Made by a program: the position numbers and the translations under genes. Positions 1 to 6,249 of a DNA stretch of 28,544 bases are shown piece by piece; positions within the stretch are counted from its first letter, which is position 1, and each line of letters opens with the position of its first letter. Source of the DNA: an uncultured Saprospiraceae bacterium (lineage in GTDB: Bacteria; Bacteroidota; Bacteroidia; Chitinophagales; Saprospiraceae); NCBI GenBank assembly GCA_937973565.1, contig CALJKQ010000298.1, forward strand, positions 1-28,544, in the 5' to 3' direction. The notes beneath the pieces were generated by a model, which did no database searches, was not told the origin of the DNA, and worked only from the letters and a program-made list of their open reading frames with translations.

Positions 1-121
1 ATAATAATAGTATAATTTGTTTTGACCACAAAAGAACTCAACCCTATTTGAAATATGGCTTACCATTTATCCTGACCTGGTAAACCAGCCATAGAATCCG
101 GATAAAGTCGTCCAATCAATC

Positions 122-1129
122 CTAAAATGGATTTACGCCCGCTACGGTTGTGTATTTAAAACTGAGCTTTTGATCCGGATAAATATATTTGAATGCAGAC
201 TGTACCATCAGGGTTCCCTCGTGAAAACCACATAAAATCAGCTTGAGTTTTCCGGGATAGGTATTTACGTCGCCGATAGCATAAACCCCAGGCAAATTGG
301 TGCTGTAATCAAAGGTATTCACCACGATGGCATTTTGGTCGATTTCAAGTCCCCAGTCTCCTATAGGACCCAATTTGGGGCTCAGTCCGAAAAGTGGGAT
401 AAAGTAATCAACTTCCACTTCCTGCTTTCCCACATCATCAATTTCCAAAACAACATGGCTGAGTTTGTCTTCACCTATCAAATCCACGGCTTGAGCATTG
501 GTTACGAGCTTTACCTTGCCCTGTTCTACCAGTGCCATTACTTTTTCTACACTGTCTATGGCACCTCTGAATGAGGTACGCCGGTGAATCATGATCAGTT
601 CTTCAGCAATATCAGCCAACAGGATGGTCCAATCCAGGGCAGAATCTCCTCCTCCGGCAATCAACAATTTTTTACCCCTGTATTTTTCAGGATTCTTAAT
701 GATGTAGTCGATGCCCTTGTCTTCATATTTCTCAATGCCCTCAATAGGAGGCTTGCGCGGCTCAAAACTACCTAAGCCTCCTGCGATGGCTACTACAGGT
801 GCATACAATTCGGTGCCTTTGTTGGTAGTAACCTTGTATTGTTTATCGCTCACTTTCTCCAATATTTCTGCCCTTTCACCGAAAGTAAAAGTGGGATTGA
901 AAGGTTCAATCTGTTTCATGAGATTTTCTACCAAATCAGTGGCCAAAACTTCCGGATAACCGGGAATATCATATATGGGTTTCTTTGGATAGATTTCATT
1001 GAGCTGACCACCGGGTCCCGCCAACGAATCTACAAGGTGACATCTCAATTTTAGTAATCCTGCTTCAAACACAGTAAACAGCCCTACAGGCCCTGCGCCG
1101 ATGATAAGGATGTCGGCCGAATTCTCCAT
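122..1129 (-). CDS. NAD(P)/FAD-dependent oxidoreductase, ferredoxin-NADP reductase type
   Basis: Two-dinucleotide-fold flavoprotein of the thioredoxin-reductase-like ferredoxin/flavodoxin-NADP+ reductase group (YumC type). The N-terminus carries the FAD-binding motif GAGPVGLFTVFEAG, a middle GGGDSALDW motif marks the NAD(P)H site, and a late YAIGDVNTYPGK motif contacts FAD. No CxxC redox pair is seen, which argues for ferredoxin reductase and against true thioredoxin reductase. The reading frame is open for 29 more codons upstream, but I chose the ATG at 1129 because the protein fold starts right after it and a good -7 box (1144-1151) lies inside the longer version. Family is firm; the electron acceptor is inferred. 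Confidence 0.88.
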   Translation of the reverse strand: MENSADILIIGAGPVGLFTVFEAGLLKLRCHLVDSLAGPGGQLNEIYPKKPIYDIPGYPEVLATDLVENLMKQIEPFNPTFTFGERAEILEKVSDKQYKVTTNKGTELYAPVVAIAGGLGSFEPRKPPIEGIEKYEDKGIDYIIKNPEKYRGKKLLIAGGGDSALDWTILLADIAEELIMIHRRTSFRGAIDSVEKVMALVEQGKVKLVTNAQAVDLIGEDKLSHVVLEIDDVGKQEVEVDYFIPLFGLSPKLGPIGDWGLEIDQNAIVVNTFDYSTNLPGVYAIGDVNTYPGKLKLILCGFHEGTLMVQSAFKYIYPDQKLSFKYTTVAGVNPF

Positions 1130-1143
1130 TGTCAAATTTTTCG

Positions 1144-1151
1144 CAAAAGTA
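1144..1151 (-). promoter_or_regulatory. -7 promoter element of the oxidoreductase gene
   Basis: Read on the minus strand the bases are TACTTTTG, a full match to the Bacteroidota -7 consensus TAnnTTTG. A weak TTC lies about 17 bases upstream in the -33 position. Transcription would begin close to 1137, only about ten bases before the chosen ATG at 1129. Confidence 0.5.
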
Positions 1152-1340
1152 ATGGCTTTACCCATCATGAAGGTAGGCCTATGACGGCACTCACCCTCAT
1201 TTCTGACTTTACTCATTCACTTTCAAGGAGCATTCACGATTCATTAACAATTAAGTTAATTCACTTTTAAATTTCATTTCAACTGTACCCTGTCAGAAAC
1301 TCACATCGTCACACCCATACCAGCAAAAGTAAAAAAGACC

Positions 1341-1724
1341 ATGAAAACAAAATTTACCCTTATCGTCCTATCCGCTTTCTTTCTTTCCTGTCAGGAAATT
1401 GATGATGAAGTACTGCCTATTTTTGGCGTTTATGATGCCCATGTTGTGGGCGTTTCCGGTCCTCATTCCATCAATATTTCTGCGGCGGGAGGAGATGACA
1501 TCCTGATTGACGCTCCCTTTGATGGAGAGTTCTGGTCGGTTGTAAGGGCAGACATCGACGAGACAGACCATCTCAAATGGGACATTGATATCAATCGGCA
1601 GGAAATTGCTCCGGGCGTAGAAATTTGGGGGTCCGGTTTCTACTATGACGGTGTTATCCAATTGGACTATACGCTGCAGTACTTTGGTCAAAACTTTGAT
1701 TTTCGATTGATTGCCGAGCGATAA
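1341..1724 (+). CDS. Small lipoprotein of unknown function
   Basis: A 127-residue protein I do not recognise. It opens with a lipoprotein signal peptide: MKTK, a hydrophobic stretch, then the lipobox-like FFLSC with Cys17 as the likely lipidated residue. The mature part is acidic and rich in beta-type alternation (for example IWGSGFYYDGVIQLDYTLQY), suggesting a small beta domain anchored at the membrane. It stands alone, convergent with the next gene, and no clear promoter was seen in the 124 bases upstream. An open frame on the opposite strand covers the same bases but has no signal or family features, so I treat it as a shadow. Confidence 0.7.
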   Translation: MKTKFTLIVLSAFFLSCQEIDDEVLPIFGVYDAHVVGVSGPHSINISAAGGDDILIDAPFDGEFWSVVRADIDETDHLKWDIDINRQEIAPGVEIWGSGFYYDGVIQLDYTLQYFGQNFDFRLIAER

Positions 1725-1730
1725 AGAACT

Positions 1731-1800
1731 GACCGCGGCGGTGTTTTCCATTGATCACTTTCGCAATAATTGAATCCTGGCAGCCGGTCGCGGTCTTTTT
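1731..1800. terminator. Possible shared terminator between convergent genes
   Basis: The 7-base arms GACCGCG (1731-1737) and CGCGGTC (1789-1795) are exact complements, and the plus-strand copy is followed by TTTTT. The element sits between the ends of two convergent genes. The 51-base loop is unusually long for an intrinsic terminator, so this is a weak call. Confidence 0.3.
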
Positions 1801-2728
1801 ATAATTTTAATTTCTCCAAGGCTTCGTTTACCAGAGAACGACATATGTCTTCGATGAAATAAGACCCGGCCATTGGATCCCTGAACAAATGCAGCTTACT
1901 TTCATGCTTCATCAAATGCTGGATGTTGAGCACCAGTCTCGCATATTTGTTGTCTCCTTCCTGCCAGGTAAGTCCGCATATAAAATCATAACCCGCCAAA
2001 ACAGCTGACAGACATTGATAACTGTATCGGATTAAGTCTTGATTGGGGTCTGAACCTGCGGCATCCAATTGTGCAACCAGGTAAATTTTATGACGCTGCT
2101 GTGATTTTTTCTGCCAAATCATAAAAGCCTCCCTCATTGCCCTGGCCCATGCAATCTCGCTGTAAAAATCCGCACCAACCTGATGAGTAATCAGCCAACC
2201 CTTGTTTTGGCTTGAACCCTGATTGACCATGGATTCAAAACACTTTAAAAAATCAGTGCGGTCCATTGCAGGACTATGTATGTGCTGAAACTCATCTTCA
2301 CCGGAACGTTCACTGTACCAAATGATTGGGGAATGACCAGCCACTGATGAAAGTTTCTGCCTCCAGTTTGTTTTGTCATTATCCTGCATATCCACTGAAT
2401 GGATCAGGGTAGTAATAAATTCAAATCCTACCCCATCCAGATAGTGTTGAACTTCTTTTCCTGATTCCGGTGTGATGATGATGGCTTCAGCACCATCCTG
2501 CAAAGCCGACATACAAGCAAAATGACTATTGCACGCTGCTGTAATTTTCCATTCCTGCGTAGGAATCAATCCATCCGTTTCATTCATAGCAGATGGCCAG
2601 GCAAAACCATCGTGATCAAAGAGCTGATTCCCAATAGCAAGGTCCTCAGGTAATGTACCATCAGGCAATTCTTTTTTAACGGCTTCTAACCAGCTTTCTT
2701 TGGTATGTGGGCGAAAAGGTGTTTCCAT
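1799..2728 (-). CDS. Methylmalonyl-CoA mutase-like barrel protein, short
   Basis: A 309-residue protein resembling the TIM-barrel part of methylmalonyl-CoA mutase, most like the small (MutA) subunit. Visible family marks are the N-terminal WLEAVKKEL segment, the middle LDAAGSDPNQDLIRYSYQ segment (the mutase substrate-barrel N.iR pattern) and DPMAGSYFIED near the end, matching the mutase DP.aGSyyiE motif. It stops about 25 residues after that motif. No B12-binding domain (DxHxxG) is present and no large subunit lies in the window, so it cannot be a complete mutase alone. It may pair with a MutB encoded elsewhere, or be a degenerate paralogue. The -7 box ends only four bases before the ATG, so the mRNA may be leaderless. 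Confidence 0.75.
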   Translation of the reverse strand: METPFRPHTKESWLEAVKKELPDGTLPEDLAIGNQLFDHDGFAWPSAMNETDGLIPTQEWKITAACNSHFACMSALQDGAEAIIITPESGKEVQHYLDGVGFEFITTLIHSVDMQDNDKTNWRQKLSSVAGHSPIIWYSERSGEDEFQHIHSPAMDRTDFLKCFESMVNQGSSQNKGWLITHQVGADFYSEIAWARAMREAFMIWQKKSQQRHKIYLVAQLDAAGSDPNQDLIRYSYQCLSAVLAGYDFICGLTWQEGDNKYARLVLNIQHLMKHESKLHLFRDPMAGSYFIEDICRSLVNEALEKLKL

Positions 2729-2732
2729 AGTG

Positions 2733-2740
2733 CAAATATA
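2733..2740 (-). promoter_or_regulatory. -7 element of the mutase-like gene (leaderless)
   Basis: On the minus strand the bases read TATATTTG, a full TAnnTTTG match. It ends four bases before the ATG at 2728, so transcription would start at or next to the start codon. No convincing -33 element was seen. Confidence 0.45.
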
Positions 2741-2821
2741 ATGTTTGCCTTACTGTATAGGGGTATTGATTTTTAACAAAACATTACAGGCTTCACTTTC
2801 GTTTTAATTGCATATTTTGTT

Positions 2822-2829
2822 AATTTTGT
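2822..2829 (+). promoter_or_regulatory. -7 promoter element of the stand-alone moxR gene
   Basis: TAATTTTG matches the Bacteroidota TAnnTTTG consensus. A weak TTTC lies about 20 bases upstream. It is divergent from the mutase-like promoter within the 140-base gap and would give a leader of roughly 30 bases before the ATG at 2869. Confidence 0.4.
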
Positions 2830-2868
2830 CGCTTGTTTTTATTCTTAATTATTGAAAATTAATCATTT

Positions 2869-3828
2869 ATGTATAATTCTGACGTTGCAGCCGTTGATGG
2901 TTTAGCTGGTGCCTACCAGGAACTAAAAGCCGAAATCGGCAAAGTCATCGTAGGACAGGATGATGTAGTAAAATCGGTATTAATCTCTCTTTTTGCCAAT
3001 GGACACAGCTTACTGGTGGGTGTTCCCGGTCTTGCGAAAACGTTGTTGGTGAGCACCATTGCAGACGTTTTGGATCTTGATTTCAAAAGGATACAATTTA
3101 CGCCGGATTTGATGCCATCTGATATTACAGGATCAGAAATTCTGGATGAACATAAGTCGTTTAAATTCAACAGAGGCCCTCTTTTTGCCAATATTATTCT
3201 GGCGGATGAAATCAACCGAACACCGCCCAAAACACAGGCTGCGTTGCTGGAGGCCATGCAAGAAAGATCGGTTACGGTCAGTGGTACAAAACACTTGTTG
3301 GCAAAGCCTTTTTTCGTACTGGCTACTCAAAACCCCATCGAACAGGAAGGAACCTATCCCTTGCCGGAAGCACAGTTGGACCGCTTCATGTTCAATATCA
3401 AACTCGATTATCCAAAATACCAGGAAGAGTTAAATGTGGTAAAAAACACCACCGGCGCCCAATCTACCACACTGAAGTCCATTTTGAATGCAGAACAAAT
3501 TCTGTACTTCCAAAACCTGGTGAGAAAGATTCCCATTGCCGATAATGTATTGGAATACGCTGTAACCCTGGCCTGCAAAACGAGACCAGGCACTGATCTG
3601 GCAACAGCAGATGTCAATAAGTACATTTCCTGGGGAGCAGGGCCAAGGGCCTCCCAATACCTGGTGCTGGGTGCCAAGTGTCATGCCGCCATAATGGGCA
3701 AATATTCTCCTGACATCGAGGATGTGAAAGCCATAGCTGAAAATGTATTGAGGCACAGGGTAGTTAGAAACTACAAAGCAGAAGCCGAAGGTATGGGACT
3801 GGAGACCATTATCAAGAGCCTGATGTAA
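2869..3828 (+). CDS. MoxR family AAA+ ATPase (stand-alone copy)
   Basis: A 319-residue MoxR-type AAA+ ATPase, full length for the family. Walker A is GVPGLAKT (about residues 51-58), Walker B with its extension is IILADEINRTPPKTQAALLEAMQE, and the sensor-1 region carries LATQNPIEQEGTYPLPEAQLDRF. MoxR proteins usually act as chaperone-like ATPases on von Willebrand A (VWA) partners. Here the usual DUF58 and VWA neighbours are missing: the next gene is an MbnP-like lipoprotein. A second MoxR in this window (20309-21310) heads the complete Bat operon, so this copy serves a different or distant partner. ATPase identity is certain; its client is unknown. Confidence 0.93.
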   Translation: MYNSDVAAVDGLAGAYQELKAEIGKVIVGQDDVVKSVLISLFANGHSLLVGVPGLAKTLLVSTIADVLDLDFKRIQFTPDLMPSDITGSEILDEHKSFKFNRGPLFANIILADEINRTPPKTQAALLEAMQERSVTVSGTKHLLAKPFFVLATQNPIEQEGTYPLPEAQLDRFMFNIKLDYPKYQEELNVVKNTTGAQSTTLKSILNAEQILYFQNLVRKIPIADNVLEYAVTLACKTRPGTDLATADVNKYISWGAGPRASQYLVLGAKCHAAIMGKYSPDIEDVKAIAENVLRHRVVRNYKAEAEGMGLETIIKSLM

Positions 3829-3900
3829 AATCAAAATCAACCCAGTTGGAGAACTAAATTTCAACAGACAAGCGTTAATGTATTTAGAAAAATTAAAATC

Positions 3901-4653
3901 ATGAGATTAGCGACCTTTCTTTCTTTATTTCTCATGGTCTTTGCCTTGTCGTCTTGTGGCGATGAGGAAAGCCAGACCGGAGATCTTAAACTTAATTTCA
4001 AACTTAAGTACGGTGACCAGCCTTTGGTTATGTTTGAACCCTACAATTACCCAACCGGGCAAAAAATGATTTTTAGTCGATTTAGTTTTTATCTTGGAGA
4101 TACACAATTGAAATCAGGGTCAAGCTACACCGGCATTGAAGAAATCTCTTATCACAACCTTACCAATTCACACACCGGAGCTGCCGCGGCAGCCAAGGGT
4201 TATGACCACACCATCACCGGTATAAAAGCGGGGAACTATACATCCCTGAAATTTGCCTTAGGGGTGCCTAAAGTAAACAATGACAAAAGCCCTGCCGACT
4301 TTTCTAACGCTCACGTTTTGAGCAATCAATCCGAATATTGGAGTGGTTGGAAAAGCTATGTATTTACCAAGACCGAAGGTCAGATTGATCTGGATGGCGA
4401 TGGTTCGACCGAGACAGGTTTTGCCCTGCATACAGGTGCCAATGATGCCTTGAGAATCATTGAATTGCCCGTGAACCTTACTATTTCTGAAGGAAAAGAA
4501 ACCACGCTTAACATTGTCATTGACATTAAAAAAGAGTTCGGATCTAATCCGGTTTACGATATTGAAACTCACCCTCAGATTCACTCTATTTCACAAGCTC
4601 CGCAAGTCAAACAACTAATTGATAATCTGGCTACTGCATTTTCAGTGCAATAA
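3901..4653 (+). CDS. MbnP-like family lipoprotein
   Basis: A 250-residue protein with a lipoprotein signal (MRLATFLSLFLMVFALSSC, lipidated Cys19) followed by a domain resembling MbnP, the periplasmic protein that partners the MbnH/MauG-type di-heme enzyme in methanobactin loci and binds copper. The resemblance rests on early beta strands with FSRFSFYLGD, the YWSGWKSYVFTKTEG segment, and the following GFALHTGANDALR with its conserved histidine. It lies 72 bases after moxR and could be read through from it. The sigma/FecR/TonB-transducer cassette follows. No MauG-like cytochrome is in the window. Family is fairly sure from memory of its pattern; metal binding is inference. Confidence 0.75.
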   Translation: MRLATFLSLFLMVFALSSCGDEESQTGDLKLNFKLKYGDQPLVMFEPYNYPTGQKMIFSRFSFYLGDTQLKSGSSYTGIEEISYHNLTNSHTGAAAAAKGYDHTITGIKAGNYTSLKFALGVPKVNNDKSPADFSNAHVLSNQSEYWSGWKSYVFTKTEGQIDLDGDGSTETGFALHTGANDALRIIELPVNLTISEGKETTLNIVIDIKKEFGSNPVYDIETHPQIHSISQAPQVKQLIDNLATAFSVQ

Positions 4654-4754
4654 AAAAAAAGGCCAACATAAGGAAAACCGAAGATTGATCCCAGGATTTT
4701 AAAATAGGTCTTGACTTGTAAAAGTTGATTTCTAAGACTGGGCATCCATAAGCT

Positions 4755-4762
4755 TATCTTCG
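4755..4762 (+). promoter_or_regulatory. Likely -7 element of the sigma/FecR/receptor operon
   Basis: TATCTTCG fits TAnnTTTG with one change (C for T). TTG/TTTC bases at 4725-4732 lie in about the -33 position, slightly farther than usual. Transcription from here would leave a leader of roughly 40 bases. Confidence 0.35.
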
Positions 4763-4803
4763 CACATGATTAGTTTTTTGTAACTTGGTGTCCGCAATCG
4801 CTT

Positions 4804-5298
4804 TTGCCGGTGGACAAAGAAACATTCAGGTACCTTTTTAATACGTATTACAACGCGCTGTGCAATTATGCCTGCCTGTCTTTAGGCATGTCCAATGATG
4901 CAGAAGACATTGTCATGGAAGTATTTGCCCATATTTGGGATAAGAGGGACGTGCTGCAGGAAATAGAAAACCCCAAAGCTTACCTCTTCAGGAGTGTCCA
5001 TCACAAGGCTTTGGAAAAAATGAGAGCCAAAAAGTTGGTCATTGTAGCTTTGGAGGGAGAAAAAATTGTCGTCCCCGATTACAAAGAAGAAATAGCTGAT
5101 GATTACCTATTAAAAGAGAAGATCTTTCAGTCTATACGACAATTGCCTACCCAATGCCGCGTTATCTTTGTGAAATCAAAATTAGAGGGCATGAGCCACA
5201 AAGAAATAGCGCACGAATTGCAGATTGCAGTTAAAACAGTTGAAAACCAGATTACCAAAGCTTTTAAGCTGATAAGGAAACAAATCGATACTATTTGA
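4804..5298 (+). CDS. ECF RNA polymerase sigma factor, FecI type
   Basis: A 164-residue extracytoplasmic-function sigma factor. Region 2 spans about residues 10-75 with DAEDIVMEVFAHIWDKR, and region 4 spans about 105-155 with LEGMSHKEIAHELQIAVKTVE, the helix-turn-helix that reads the -35 region. It should direct transcription of the downstream receptor when released by the FecR partner. There is no ATG in frame after the upstream TAG at 4771-4773: the start must be TTG at 4804 or GTG at 4810, and MDKETFRYLF from the GTG looks equally natural. It is followed 21 bases later by fecR, forming one operon. Confidence 0.9.
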   Translation: MPVDKETFRYLFNTYYNALCNYACLSLGMSNDAEDIVMEVFAHIWDKRDVLQEIENPKAYLFRSVHHKALEKMRAKKLVIVALEGEKIVVPDYKEEIADDYLLKEKIFQSIRQLPTQCRVIFVKSKLEGMSHKEIAHELQIAVKTVENQITKAFKLIRKQIDTI

Positions 5299-5319
5299 GC
5301 GTTATTCAAGATTGAAAGA

Positions 5320-6243
5320 ATGAAACTAAGAGACAACATCAGAAAAATCAACGAAAGCGATGGCCCCGAACAGGCTCGCTTGATAGAACAGTGGAAAGAA
5401 GAAGCCACTGCAAACCTTAGGGAGATGAGCAAGGGGTGGGAAGAAACGCTTCCTATGGATCAAATGCAGGGGTACAAACAATATGCTTCAGGGGCAGCCT
5501 TTGAAAAAATAACGGGAGAAAGCTATCAAAAATCATCCTTCAACTGGAAAAACTGGGCCGCTGCTGCCATTTTCCTGGGTGTTTTTGCATTGGCAGGTGT
5601 ATTTTACCTGCAAAAATCATCGCCCATACACTATGCTGCTGCCAATAAAGTGAGAACAGAAGTATTGCAAGACGGTAGCATAGTCACCCTTGACCAACAA
5701 ACTACCCTTGATTATGACGGTGAGCGTGGTGTAAATGTAAATGGAAGGGCTTTCTTTAAAGTCACCAAAAAAACCGATAAAACCCCTTTCACGGTCAACC
5801 TGAACAAAGGCAAGGTAACCGTATTGGGAACCCGATTTTCTGTTACATCCATTGAAGGAATCATTGAAGTGGCTGTGGAAGAGGGTAAGGTCAAATATGA
5901 ATATGGCGATAGAGAGGTCATCCTTAAGGCCGGCGACTGGATGAAATTGTCCGGAGAAGACATCGTTTCCAGTCCTATCCTTACGCAAAATCAATTTAGC
6001 TGGACAAACCAGGTACTGGAATTTAAAAATACCCCTCTGGATCAGGCATTGTTGGATATAGGACGACACTATCACCAGGAGTTGGTGATTTCCAAAGAAA
6101 TAAAAACAGCCGCTAAATGCCTTTTAACGAGCAAGTTCGGTGGAGAAAACATTGAACAGGTAATGGATGAACTGAAAATACTTTTCCAAATTCAATACTA
6201 CAAAACTGGAAACCGCTACGTTATCACTTCAATGAAATGTTGA
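5320..6243 (+). CDS. FecR family anti-sigma factor
   Basis: A 307-residue membrane regulator that relays receptor occupancy to the sigma factor encoded just upstream. A cytoplasmic N-terminal segment (about 1-75) is followed by one membrane segment near residues 79-97 (WAAAAIFLGVFALAGVFYL). The periplasmic FecR domain follows at about 108-210, with typical VRTEVLQDGSIVTLDQQT and VLGTRFSV motifs. The C-terminal part (about 225-300, LEFKNTPLDQALLDIGRHY) is the DUF4974-type domain, related to STN, normal in Bacteroidota FecR proteins. The receptor gene begins six bases after its stop codon, so sigma, FecR and receptor are very likely cotranscribed. Confidence 0.92.
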   Translation: MKLRDNIRKINESDGPEQARLIEQWKEEATANLREMSKGWEETLPMDQMQGYKQYASGAAFEKITGESYQKSSFNWKNWAAAAIFLGVFALAGVFYLQKSSPIHYAAANKVRTEVLQDGSIVTLDQQTTLDYDGERGVNVNGRAFFKVTKKTDKTPFTVNLNKGKVTVLGTRFSVTSIEGIIEVAVEEGKVKYEYGDREVILKAGDWMKLSGEDIVSSPILTQNQFSWTNQVLEFKNTPLDQALLDIGRHYHQELVISKEIKTAAKCLLTSKFGGENIEQVMDELKILFQIQYYKTGNRYVITSMKC

Positions 6244-6249
6244 TGACCT

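Noticed and set aside
1130..1216. 29-codon N-terminal extension of the oxidoreductase
   Set aside because: It contains the exact -7 promoter box at 1144-1151 and lies ahead of the FAD-binding fold, so it is unlikely to be translated.
1368..1751. Open frame of 127 codons on the minus strand over the small lipoprotein
   Set aside because: It has no signal peptide or family pattern, while the plus-strand frame has a clear lipobox. Treated as a shadow.
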